A stretch of 64,000 bases of DNA from Theocolax elegans (Eukaryota > Arthropoda > Insecta > Hymenoptera > Cerocephalidae), in contig CM047429.1 in NCBI GenBank assembly GCA_026168455.1, positions 56,737,027-56,801,026 on the forward strand, written 5' to 3'. The notes beneath the pieces were generated by a model that was not told where the DNA came from, did no database searches, and saw only the letters and a program-made list of their open reading frames with translations. Positions within the stretch are counted from its first letter, which is position 1; every line of letters starts with the position of its first letter. Shown here in pieces: positions 22,595 to 35,800 of this stretch. The translations under genes and the position numbers were made by a program.

Positions 22595-25500
22595 TGTATA
22601 ACGAATTGTATGCCCGTACAACCGACTTGATATCCGCAGGCGCCAGCCTTTTTTTTACGTCATTGTCCTTCGGTTGCGTGGCCCAACGTCAGTGTTGCAC
22701 AACCCAATAAGTATGCGCGTACTCGGGGCGTCATACGCACACCTTTCCAATACGAGAGCAAACGCCATTGTTCTGCGCGAATTGCGGGAGGCTATCTTTT
22801 CCTTGGACGTTTCTTTTACTGACATCGGTAATATGCTAGGATGAGGTGCACGCTCATTCTTCTCTTATTCGTACTTTATTTCATATGTATTTCACTATTA
22901 CTTTCAAATCATTTTTATATATATATGTACTTTCAATACTTATAAATTTTTCGAATGTTATCATTCGAATCAAAATGCATCGAAATTCGTTATCAGTTAT
23001 CATTTTGAATAGTATGACAAATGGAGATAAATACTTAGCCATAATAAACGTTGATATTTTAATGATACGGAGATAATGTGTCGGTACCCATTACAGTTGT
23101 AGAAAATTAGTCATAGATCATCATTAAGAGGAAAATATTACAACGTTTTTGAATTCAATGTAAATATAAGAAAATCTCAACTATGTTGCCTAGAGATTTT
23201 ATAAAGAACATTTGTATTTTCTCATAATGTCAATCTGTGATATGTATCTCGCTTTATCTCCCCTTTTCTACCTTATTACAGAAACAATATACTGTAATTA
23301 TCTATATACGAAGCAATTATTATATAATTTGATATTGCAGCTTCTTCATTTGTTATATAATTTATAATTTATGTCAGTTAATATAATAAAAAAAAAATGC
23401 CGTATAATTAATTTATACAAATCTATGAATTTGGTTTTAAAAAGTGCTTAAAATAATTCCACACGAAAAACAATGTTCAAGAATTCAATGTTGTTTGATT
23501 AAAAGCAACTACAATTTGCGAGGATATTATGCAAATACGTCTCATAGCAATCTGTTACCAGTTTCGAATTTACAGTGTATTATTTTTTTTTTTAATAAAT
23601 TTCACTTCGAAAACACACAAGTTACAAAGTTTAAAGTTTTACTTTAAAACGCAGACGTTTTGCTTTAGTACTTTGAGCACAGCATGTCATCTCACATTTT
23701 ACTTTTGAATAGTTTATTCGTTCGTGCTAAGAATAAAAATTATGTATATTTAAAAGAAATACACGGTTATTATATAGAATGACAAATTTTAGTATACGAA
23801 ACTTATTTTTCTTATTATTTTTGTCATACTTCGATAAGATTATACGAGTGATAATATACGATATATGTATAATAATTGTGATTCCGACCCTTGTCACTGT
23901 CATTTGAGTGAGCAGCCAATCGATTTTTAGCACCTAATGGTTGAACCGTATAATTGCGGAATCCTCGTCGATTGTTTCAAAAGAAAACAAACCGCAATAT
24001 GTAAGTTTGATAGAATTCAGAGTTTCACTCAATATGTCTATGGTTTAACCACTGCTCACTCTCGACAAGAAAATTAAATTATGTGCGCCATAGAGCAAGA
24101 ACGATATGAAGATAAAAGGAGAGACAGATATAGAGAGAAAGAGAATGAAAGGGGAACGGGGAGACATCGTAAATATTCATACTTCCATTTACGAGCAGTT
24201 GGAAAGTGCTTCAACCCCATTATTCTGTATATGAAAATTCTTTCATCAATTCGGTGATGTATACTAAGAATTTCTGTTTCAAATTTGTTTTACATCAAAT
24301 TTCATTTATTTCTTACACATAAATCCACTAAAATAAAATATTAAACAGTTATTACGTATATCATATACATATATTTCAATATAAAATTATAAAAATATTT
24401 ATACTCGTAAAATTATTTTTTATACAATAGTTTATCCTTATATTAAACCGTGCACCAATGTCCAGTAAATCGAATCTATTATTTTTAATATGGCCGATAC
24501 AAAAATATTATCATTTTGTATGTATTACAAACTCGACAATTATAATATCATAATTTTTTTTCAAATATCATAAAAATATTCTAAAATTTGTATCTTGTAG
24601 TATTTTAAGAGGGAAATTTTGATAAGACGTGAAAAGAACACATTGGAAGATATTTACAAAAGAGTTTTTATAGATGTGTCTAAGAGGTTGAAAATTAGAT
24701 CACATATTTTGTTCTCCGAGTTGAAATTTTTTGTCTGCGGAAACGTCGTAACATTTCCCTTAAATCTCTCTCCATCTCTCTTGCTCCCTCTTTATATGAA
24801 TACATATATATACATATCATATGTTCGCACAGAGATTTGCAGATATAGAAGGGACGCATAGAGTAATCCAGGACACCAACGACAGAACATCGCATTTCAA
24901 TCGAACATGGTGTGATAGCGGCCGTCGCTCGTCCTCGTGAAAAGGGAAAAGCCGGTATTTCTGATTTTTCGCGTATAACGCGATGAGATTTTTCTCCTTT
25001 CCCCATTCGTTTTTCTGTCTCTTGTACCAGAGAGCTCAAACTCGGCAGTGCATATTTTATAAAGGAGCATACGCCCCGGAAAAGCTGCGGAATTTCTACC
25101 TCTTTAAATAATATCAAGATCCAAAAGAGAATATACTTTAAAATAGTTAAACTTTTTCCGACGGTATTTAAAAATAACGTTGAGCTTTAAGCAATATTAA
25201 ATAAATCTAAGAAACACTACTGCTTACTAAATAATCGTTATATTTTTTTTTAAATTATCATTAAACTTTGCGGGATAGCAAACAGCAAAATGTAGTTTTC
25301 TTATACTTACCAGCTTTGTATAAATGAAATATTTTCACGTACGTTTTTTCGCAAACATTTAGGTCGCACGTGAAAAAGCGTAGTATAATTTTTCAGTGTC
25401 AATAGTATATATTAAACTAAGAAAAACAAAATAAATCAGAACCGTAATTAAGTAAATAATACAATGTCTGTAGACGAAAGTTACAATTTCAAATAATTTG

Positions 25501-26728
25501 AAGCATAGTGGTTTTTAATGTCAAAAAACCATGTTTAAGGATCAGCTTTAAAATACAGTTTTGCTATTTACAATAGCGTTAAAATTAACACAAACCAGTA
25601 ATAAACTATTAAGGCTACAAGGAACTTGTAATTAATGAAATGCCAATAAAAACTAACTTTTATTCACCATTTCCTTGGCAACGGAGATCAAATTTACTGA
25701 GTTAGTTTGAATATAGAAAAGTACGCAAGAAACTTTTTGAAAAAGCTCTCAAAAAGAAATTTATATTTTCTATATCGTAGCTATAACAGGAAGAAAATAA
25801 CTCAAAATTGATGTGCAATTTTCTACTACTTTATTTTTTTTTAGAAAAGCGCAACTTTATAGCAATAGTCTGTTGTATTAAGCGTTTAGTAAACATTTTC
25901 ATTACTCTGAAGAATTATAATATTTAAATAACTTGAAATGTTTGTTTAAAAGAATGGTAACTTTTAGTTGGATGATTCTAAAATTACCTCCACGGAAATT
26001 ATAAAATAAGCCACTTTATTAAAAGTAATTTAAAAAAAATTTGCATATTATAAAAATCAGGTCAATTTACCTCTAATGGATAAATGGATGTAACCTAACG
26101 AAGAGAGCTAATATTTGTTATAAAATGAGGTTACATAATAAATTCAACTTGAGAATATTAAAAAATATACACGGGATAGGATCAACGTTTAATTATATAG
26201 AATTCAATTAAATGAAAAATGTGTTAATACACTTTAAAAATAGTTATAACACGAGGCATACCAAGATATCTTCAAGTTACATATACATTTAGCTATCGAT
26301 ACGATAAGTATAACGTGCCCATTAATTGCGAAGTTTATCAAGAGGCACGATTACATAACATTCGATAAATGTAAATAGTAATTTGACCAAAAAAAAAGTG
26401 AGCACAAACTTTACAAGTACCTGTCTTTGCGTAACAAGATAATCGAGCAATAAATTATTCTCCTTATTTTGATCAATAGAAATCAACGAATTGCAAAATT
26501 CGCTCGTCGGGTCAAAAAAGAAGCGTCATCAAAAAAAGGAAAAATTCAATCCAAGCTAATCCAATTTTACGAGAGGATACGGAAGCACGCAGTTTATTTC
26601 AATTTTCGTATTGAAGGAATACGTATATATACCATGCTCCATAAACCGAGAGGTAGAATAAAAAAAAAAGGGCGCAATCATTCGCAGCGAATGCGATCGA
26701 AAGAATCTTCCTCTTATCCTCTCTCTTT

Positions 26729-26750
26729 TCTCTCTCTCTCTCTCTCTCTT
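26729..26750. repeat. (CT)n microsatellite
   Basis: Uninterrupted CT units upstream of a CpG-rich patch (26770-26960). Confidence 0.8.
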
Positions 26751-27031
26751 TCGATCTCCTAGTTATTAAGCTCTCGATAGGAGCGCGCGCGCGATCTGCA
26801 GCGGCAAAGGAATCCGCGAGTGCAAAGAGAGAACCCGGGACGCAGCCTAGATTCTCGATGCCAGGCACTAGGTCACTCGCGAGAGAGGAGTTTTCACTTT
26901 CATTCGTGCGAGCGAGTAAACGCTAGAGGGGCACGACGCGAGATTCTCAAGTTGATGTACCTTTATATACCTTTCGCGTTTCGTTTGTTTATTTTATCCT
27001 CCCTTCCCTCTCTCGATTCTCTTTGTCTTAA

Positions 27032-27066
27032 CCCCCCCCCCTCCTCACTCTCTCTCTCTCTCTCTC
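27032..27066. repeat. C10 run followed by (CT)n
   Basis: Ten C residues, then CT units with few interruptions. Confidence 0.75.
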
Positions 27067-28065
27067 GCTCTCCTGCCTTTTAATTAACTATTTTACGAGT
27101 GTGAATGAGGCTCGTCATTTTATGTTTCGTCGAGTGTTTCTAATTTGTTGAGTCAAAGGTCTCGAGCAAACTGCTACGTCTTTAATTTTTTTTTATTATT
27201 TACTTTTTTCTTTCGACTTATTACGCCGCTCTTCATTTTACTTTGATCCGAACATGTTACGTTTCAGCGATTTCGGATTTTTTTACCTGAATATATTTAG
27301 AAAGTTAATGTCGCGAAATTTACATCTTCTTAATATTTAGCTGGCGTGCGATTAATTACTAAACGCTAGTGGTAATTGAAGTTTACTCCGAGTAAACTTA
27401 AAATTCTTCCTCAAAGGAAACGCGGGATTCACTATTTATAAACCGGATAACTTGATATTTTTAAATTTATGACTTTCAAACAATAATAGACTGAGGATTT
27501 ATAATATTTTTTATATACGTATACGTGAACGTTTAAGTGGTTTTATTCTGTACATGGAATGTTTAAGGCTTCCTTACATGCACTATTATACACTTTAGAA
27601 CAAGAAGTAACTTAATAAAATCAAATAAGTGATTTAATTTTTTACATTCTATTATATATCACTTTAAAGTAACAAATCGTCGAATGTAAAATTTGACTTT
27701 AAAAGATCTTAATCAATGAAACGTAGGTAACTCTGTAGCTATACATGTATATATATAACTAATTAAATTAACTGTATCTTAATTTTAATATAATCAAAGT
27801 CATCATCTTAATTAGAGATGTACATAAAAAGTGCATTTATTTGGACATATAAAAGTTAGAAACCAATTTAGCGGATGGTAGAACCCATAAAGAGACCGTG
27901 ATCGGTATATACAAGGAAATCTCAAGCGCAAACGAATCCTAATAGTGCGAGTAAAGTGTTTTATTACAGAACGGTAAGTGCATCTCGAGTCTAAAAGCCG
28001 CATTTCTGCAATATGTGGCAACGTTTAATCGTTATATATAGACGGCTTACAAAATTAAAACTCTT

Positions 28066-28089
28066 TATGTACTGTACTGTACTGTACTA
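28066..28089. repeat. (TGTAC)n microsatellite
   Basis: About four and a half units of the self-complementary-type pentamer TGTAC. Confidence 0.8.
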
Positions 28090-30468
28090 TGCGTAAAAAA
28101 TTATTCGTCGTTATACATGCACTTTTCTTAACTGATCTTAATTGACTTGTAAAATTGATAGGAGCCAACATTATTGTTATTATTTATCACTAATTTTAAT
28201 TATTGTAAAAATATTTGATAAAACTGTAGATGATATTAAAATGTAATTACAGACACTCGACGTAGTTTTATACTGCTTGAATTTATGTAATCTATAATGT
28301 AACATTCTTAATAATGATTACATTTTCATCGTTTAGTGCAGTAACAGAACTCTAATTATCATCAGTTTCGGTTATAATATGACTCTACCGCGAGTAGTAA
28401 AATATCGTTTTTATGAGAAATATTTCATAATTGTTGAGAAATTTTAAACAATGATATACTATATAGACGCATACGCACGTGTAACATAAATTTTTTTAGT
28501 AAAGATGAAATCAAAAACACGATGAAACAATTATTTCTTTTAAACATTTAAAAGCTCGGTTAAATTTATCATTTGTTGTTGTATATTTACGATCAATAAA
28601 TTTGACAACTTTATTTAAATTGACTAACGCGTACAGGTGAACAGAAATTAATAGGTATTAGACGCGAGTTACATTGGTATTAGAGCAGTAAATATAGTTT
28701 CAACAAAATAATAAATGAAAATATAGATAATATGGCATATTATATGATACGAAATTAAGCATAAGTAACGATTACTACAAATATTACCAATTATTAAATT
28801 AATATAACCAGAAGATAAATTGCACAAATTGTATTAAAGCGGCTAAAATATCGTACAGATATATAATGTAATACCTAAAAATTTATATCTCGTATGACTA
28901 GTTTATCTTGCAAGCCTTATAAAAGATTTTTTACGTGTAATAAACTCTGTGGGAACATTATTAATCGTAGAATAAATATTTTCGCGCTTCAAAATCAATA
29001 ACCGCTTTTATAGGCGATTATAAAACGTTATACCAACTTCTACTTTATTGCTTCTATTTTTTCTTTCTTTTTTTACGAAAATTTGTATCAATTTTATTTG
29101 ATTATCGTAAAAGTATATATACATGGATTTTATTAAACTGGCGTGATCTTTATTTAACAATTTTTACTGTGTATCCGACGTAAATGAATTTTTATTTCAC
29201 CCAATGGTAAGAATTTGGTATACTAGTTGAAAAGAGATGGAAAAAATAATGTATACTAAAGTATATGATTTCACTATAGCGTTAGTGGTATAAGTGTACC
29301 TGATGTACTACCAGTCGTGACAGTTCAATCTTGCACTTGCGTCTCTCTCCTTCTTCGTTCACGGCAATAAGGTATATAGATACCTCTCCTACGTCCTCAA
29401 GGTGATGAAGAAAGGAGTGAAAAAAAATTAAAAATACGAAGAAAAAATCCAGCAAGACGATGTCGGTAAATCGTCGGGAAACTAGGCACTAACGAGCGAA
29501 AACGAGAAGCTCCATCTCGCGCTTACTCATAATAACCGCGTATAACCTTCGTCCTTTCGTTCTCTTCGTGTGAATAATCTCGGTTCCGCTTGGCCTCTCT
29601 ACCGATCGCATCCTCGCCGCACATGGCATTTGCGCGCGCGCTCTTTTATAAGCGAACATCTTATATCATTTATATATATAATTATGCAATGTGTGTATAT
29701 ATATATATGTCTCTTTTGTTTTCGTTTTATTACCTATGGTAAAATTTGGCGATTCGCTGATCATTATCGATAAATGTTTCGTCAATCATTTGCACGTACA
29801 TATGCAGATTTTTAATATACTCCGAGCGTCATTATGAAACTCTATACATTGCCATTGTTTCGAATATGAAGAAATTATTCGAACGAACAGATTCTAATTG
29901 CGGTACGCTGTACTACTACGAAAACAAATATCGATAACCGATTCGCAAAAAAAAAAGAAAAAAAGAAAAGTAAAAAGAAATAATAAGTATACGCAAGTAT
30001 ACAAATGCATACAACACCCCACTTGGTATCCCGAGAGAGATGATATGTATATAAGAAAAAGTGAACGACGCTTCTAATATCAAATTAAAAATACTTTTAA
30101 TTAATTATTCTTTCCCATGAAAATCAAGACCCTTATCAAGTTTGTTTTCTCTGCATCGAAAAATTATCAATCCTGGTGAGCCGTGTTTAATTAAAAGTTC
30201 GTAATTGGAGGGCAGCCCCAGCCGCCGTCGCCCAGTAAGCGTAAAACTCGTCGTTTTTTTTTTTACTTTGTTTTTTCCTTTCGCTTCTCTTTTACGTAAC
30301 GAAGCTCGGTAGTGTATGTGTGTACTCTTTTTTTTCGTCTTCTTCTTCATTCTTCCCTCTAAAACGAGATTTCAAGGAAATTAACCTGTGCATTATCCGT
30401 TTACTATGAGATATCGACAATGTTAAGTATATGTGTATATATGTACCATTATATATAGATATATGCAT

Positions 30469-31304
30469 GTGTATGTATATATAGGTATATTGTTGCTCTG
30501 CCAGGCATGAAATGCAAAGGAGGAAAGAAAAAGGAAAAGCCGATCGCAAGTTTTTGTATGAAATCGCGGGTATACGAATCTGCCGGGCTTACACGACCGA
30601 TGTGCCGGAAGATCCTGCGAGGTCCCCCGGTATATTGCCTGACTCGTGGTGCACGCAATCCAGGAACGTCCGGGTTTCCTCGCGTTGTTTTCCTCATTTT
30701 TGTGCTTTCGTTTCCGTATACACTTTTACCGGGTTTAAATTCTATATACACGGGAAAAAGAAGAATTGTACCGTGATTGCGATTCCTTTAATATAATGTA
30801 TATATTCCCGCGCGGTATAGTGTTGTTATATTTTTAATACAGCTATATATACGTTACAATAATAATAACTGCAGTAAATTTGTAAATTACGAGATTGAAA
30901 GGTAATATATTTTTTATATGTTATCTGCACCAACAGCGTACATATAATTATCATTGTTTAATTGAAGTTGATTAAAATTCTGTTAACGTATTATTTTTAT
31001 CGCATTTAACCGACTCAATCAGATAATTATTTTGGCACATAATTTGTCAAATCTACGATTATTGATTTTCATTCGATTCGTAATGTACGCACGCACACGA
31101 TTTCATATATATATGAATGTCAATGTTATGTCGTAATGAGGTATACGAAGTTTTCGATACAAAATGTAAATAATAGAAAGAAAAAAAATAAGATAAACGG
31201 GTATAAACTGTTTCCAGAAACGAGAGAATCCCGGTATCTCGTTGAACCTATCAAGGCTCATCGGTCGGTCGAAAGTCTTGAGCGTTCGCTCTCGCTCGTC
31301 TAAG
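30469..31304 (+). repeat. 836 bp tandem duplication, copy 1
   Basis: Starts GTGTATGTATATATAGG and repeats head to tail at 31305. The copies are almost identical except for a short patch (about 30907-30965). Open frames of 89-100 codons occur on both strands in both copies and overlap one another, so none is called coding. Confidence 0.92.
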
Positions 31305-32146
31305 GTGTATGTATATATAGGTATATTGTTGCTCTGCCAGGCATGAAATGCAAAGGAGGAAAGAAAAAGGAAAAGCCGATCGCAAGTTTTTGTATGAAAT
31401 CGCGGGTATACGAATCTGCCGGGCTTACACGACCGATGTGCCGGAAGATCCTGCGAGGTCCCCCGGTATATTGCCTGACTCGTGGTGCACGCAATCCAGG
31501 AACGTCCGGGTTTCCTCGCGTTGTTTTCCTCATTTTTGTGCTTTCGTTTCCGTATACACTTTTACCGGGTTTAAATTCTATATACACGGGAAAAAGAAGA
31601 ATTGTACCGTGATTGCGATTCCTTTAATATAATGTATATATTCCCGCGCGGTATAGTATAGTGTTGTATATTTTTAATACAGCTATATATACGTTACAAT
31701 AATAATAACTGCAGTAAATTTGTAAATTACGAGATTGAAAGGTAATATATTTTTATGTATTCTATGTTAACAGCGTATACATATAATTATGATTGTGTAA
31801 ATGGAAGTTGATTAAAATTCTGTTAACGTATTATTTTTATCGCATTTAACCGACTCAATCAGATAATTATTTTGGCACATAATTTGTCAAATCTACGATT
31901 ATTGATTTTCATTCGATTCGTAATGTACGCACGCACACGATTTCATATATATATGAATGTCAATGTTATGTCGTAATGAGGTATACGAAGTTTTCGATAC
32001 AAAATGTAAATAATAGAAAGAAAAAAAATAAGATAAACGGGTATAAACTGTTTCCAGAAACGAGAGAATCCCGGTATCTCGTTGAACCTATCAAGGCTCA
32101 TCGGTCGGTCGAAAGTCTTGAGCGTTCGCGCTCGCTCGTCTAAGGT
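31305..32146 (+). repeat. 836 bp tandem duplication, copy 2
   Basis: Second copy, ending CTAAGGT at 32146 where it runs into unique sequence (ATAGCGGTCC). Junction microhomology is GT. Confidence 0.92.
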
Positions 32147-32752
32147 ATAGCGGTCCTCGAACCCGGAAGTCCAATTCCTCTCCTACGCTTAAGGTACTTC
32201 TCCTTTTTCGCTCGTCGTCCACCTTACGTAAGTACGTCCCCCAGTTGGGTCACGCAAACTTGTGTATATATAGCCATACACGTCCCAATATATATGTATG
32301 TATATATACACACAGCTATATACGTATACGCGAACTCTTAAGGTTAAAAGCGGGATAAAATGTCACGAATGTCGAACAACGCGCACGCAAAGCCGCGCGC
32401 GGTAGGTGGCTATATAGCTCACTCACTCGTGACTACCTTTTCCCAAGATGAGCCAAGGCGAAACGGACGAGATACGGAGAGATAGGGTGAGGGAGGGACG
32501 GAGAGAGACGCGAACGCGCGCGCAGACGAGGTGCATCAGACCGAATGATGCCGTTTTCTGTCTGTGTGTGTGTGTCTCTGTGTCTATACATCTGTATGTA
32601 TATACATATATATGTATACCCGCAGCTCGTGTCTCAATACCATTAAGGATGTATCGGACGTCCATTACGCTTTTACGATGAAATACACTGACGCGCCTGG
32701 GTTACAACCAATCGACTCCCTTGGGATAACTAATTTGTTATCTCGATATATA
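32147..32752. other. CpG-rich stretch with TATA-like sites
   Basis: Relatively G+C-rich block. CTATATAGC near 32410 is followed 30-40 bp later by an ATG in a good context at 32448, but the frame from that ATG is an Arg/Glu-rich translation of GAGA-type repeats and is not taken as a gene. Possible regulatory DNA. Confidence 0.35.
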
Positions 32753-32820
32753 TGTACGTGTGTACGTGTGTACGTGTGTACGTGTGGGTGTGGGTGCGGG
32801 TGTGTGGGTGCGGGTGTACA
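32753..32820. repeat. GT-rich minisatellite, TACGTGTG type
   Basis: Units of TACGTGTG change into GGGTGTGGGTGC-like units. The alternating purine-pyrimidine character favours Z-DNA; the second half is G-rich. Confidence 0.8.
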
Positions 32821-35800
32821 TATATCTTTACGTGGATTTATTTAAGTGAAAAGGTTAACTGGTACTGATTTGTATCGAATAGGTGGGTCGGGATAATAGA
32901 ATTAGGAACTGGATTTCAGAGTACACATTGTGATTTTTTTAGGGAATAGTTTACTTGGACTTTCGAGGTTTACTATTTATATTCTTACTCGACAGCAAAT
33001 CGATAATTGAGAGATCATCTTTTATTTAATCATTATAAAATATTATTCGTTATTCGAGATTTTAAACGTCATAATCGAGAAGGACTATTTATACATTTTT
33101 ACGTGCAATTTAATTGTCAATTATAGGAATATTACATTTCAGAGAGAAATAACAGGTAAATAATAATCAAAATTAAATAAATATTGTTTAATGTTTAAGA
33201 CAACTTTCGTTCTGACAGCAGGTTTAAATATAGAGTCTACGTAAAAGCTTCAATTTAATCAATTACATTATTACATGGAATTATTCTAGCAAATTTTTGG
33301 CTACAAAACCGTAAGATTTAATACTATTGAAAAGTTTTGTAAATAAATATTGTTATGCGACTCTGCACTGTATAACTTTCAAGTGATTTTTAAACAGCCC
33401 GTGTTCTTATAAACTTCACTAACTGTAGTGAACAAAGAGTACAATGACGTTTTTTTAATCTATAGTTAGGTTTTTAGATCAGGATTTATTTGTAAAATAA
33501 AATATCATTTAATTATGCAGCATCAAAGTAATCAGCCATTTACTCTCAAAATATTACAATGCATAATTTGAATAACTTAATAATAAAAATTACTTAATAA
33601 TAACTTAATAATAAAATTAAAAATATTTATGTATATTATATAAAGCTGGAGAAACAACAGCATTATGTCTAGTTCAGCGCTATTTTAAATTACATAAATA
33701 GTTTTGAATGGCATATTTACATTAATAATAAATTAGTCACCTGTGATTGCACAATGCATTGTAACATTTTATTTAGTTAGTAAATTACACATATTTCATT
33801 ACGTTGCTTAATCTTTTGCAAAAATATTTTTTACGTGAATGCACAATGGCATAAACACGTGCATTTCTATAGTGTAATAATCAACTGAAAACGAAGAGTA
33901 TATCTCTGTGTGCGCCTGCAAAACGTGTTCTATATACACTTTTTTTACTTTCGTGACGATTCACAAACCAAGCCTTCCTATATTCCAGTTTATTTAAAAT
34001 GCAACTCTACAGCATTTCGTCCTTTAGAATAATATAGTTCTTTCGGAGATTTTAGTTTTTCCTTTTTTTGTCACATTTATGTTGCAACGTTGCATAATGC
34101 TGCATTTTATGTGGACAATAAGAGTCTATCCAATTATACACTTAAAATAACTTTCAAATTGAATTGACTATTATACTTTTAACAAGAATGTTATATTTAG
34201 TAGTTATTTAAAATTCACAATTGTTTGATTTCCACGTTGACACTAAACTAACCAAAATACTACTTCTTTGTCCCAAAAAGCATTGCCTATTATTCGATAT
34301 ATAATGTATAAATGTTAATTTTTAAATTGAGGTTGTCAATTAATAACTAAACGCTAAAAATGTGAGTGAAATTAGCTTGCTCGTGCAATATGCAGTTTTA
34401 TCACAATTTAGTCGATTATTGTGGGCTTCTAACTGACAAATAAAACATTGTGTTACAACTAAATGTTATTTATTTACACGATAAGTATAGAATGGTGATA
34501 TTAAAATTTCAACGAGAACGAGATGTAAAAAAAATTGTTACAAAATTTTTATCCACATTGCAAGTAAGAAATTATTAAAAATAAAATTATCTTCCTCTAT
34601 ACGCCATATCTTTCATAATTAAGCAAAAATCCTTATCGCATTTTAAGTTTATTTATTTCATTATGAATCCTTCGAAACAAAAAAAAAGACCCGCAAGGAT
34701 ATTTCCGTGTACTGAACGTCACATGCTTCTTTTTGCTTCCTTTCGTTTAAGCTTTATATTTATTCACAGTACAACGTGTATATACCGACAACTAAAACAA
34801 GTTTTCGCGTAAAACATCGTTTTTTCTGAAAATAAAACTGGCTTAATTTAGAAACCGCGTATGATTTTAAGCGATTCCCTACCTGACGTTTTTCTCATTA
34901 CTTTATGTATAAAACTTGGAACCTTTACATTTCGCGTCAAATTTCTTTACATTTCTCCCGTGAAAATTGTTTCACTTGTTTTCTTTTCATTTCGCTATAT
35001 GACTTGTCCGACTTGTCTCATACGGTATATATACAGGATCTTCCACTACGTGTGCCACTTTTTTTTTAATTCGTATAAAGAAGTATGAAAGAACGACTTT
35101 TATTATTCTTACGTGTCGTTTACTCATATTTAATTCATTTACAGAAACAACGATTATGTAAACGCGATAATTGAATACATCGTATATAGAAAAGAATATA
35201 ACCAATTACAATGAGATACAGACGAGTGACGAGTCACTATTACACATTACGTGTATTGTTATTGCCTCACCAAATGAAAGAGTGCGTTAAATCTGTCTTC
35301 TTTATGCATTAACGCAGCGTGAACTTTTTTTTCAATGATTATTCGATTTTATTATTGTTCGAATATTAGAAGATAGATTAAGATTCTTCTTATTTTTTTT
35401 TATTCTTATACACAGCGAATAGTATTATATATTTAACTTCAATAAAAATGAATTGTATTTCTGAAAATATAATACAATAGCAACATGTCATGGACTTTAT
35501 ATTGTTTTTTAATTCGCCTCGTTATTAATTGAAATTCCATATGTCTGACTGAATGTGAAACGATTCTACTTGAAAATATAGATACACCGAGCGTATTGCT
35601 TTAACAATTGTATAAACTTTAAAAACAACGCTGATATATTCTTCATTATTTTTCGTCTGCAATATAATACTTTTAATTGTGTATGAAGTAAAGGAGAATT
35701 AAAGCCAAATGTTATTTACAATTTAAATCGAAATAATAGGAATAGAGTAATTCGAATAATAAATAATGTTTGACCTGTAGCTTTACGTTTGTTAAGTTTA

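Larger units (their letters stand above)
21811..30468. other. Long AT-rich stretch with a few G+C-rich islets
   Basis: No coding region is supported. Islets with many CpGs lie at about 22090-22800, 24880-25090, 26770-26960 and 29430-29650, each next to pyrimidine or purine tracts. In insects such patches often mark promoters or enhancers, but no core promoter was convincing. A pentanucleotide run occurs at 28066-28089. The rest is plain AT-rich DNA. Confidence 0.5.

Noticed and set aside
22416..22601. 61-codon plus-strand frame ending in a proline run
   Set aside because: The proline tail is just the C-rich tract read in frame; the opposite strand is open as well.
24695..25117. 140-codon minus-strand frame as a gene
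   Set aside because: No recognisable domain; overlaps another frame on the opposite strand and contains translated microsatellite-like stretches.
30449..30796. Overlapping frames of 89-100 codons in the 836 bp duplication
   Set aside because: Both strands open at once in a G+C-rich patch; no domain recognised.
32448..32681. Arg/Glu-rich frame after a TATA-like site
   Set aside because: Translation of GAGA-type repeats followed by TA/GT repeats; no evidence of selection on protein.
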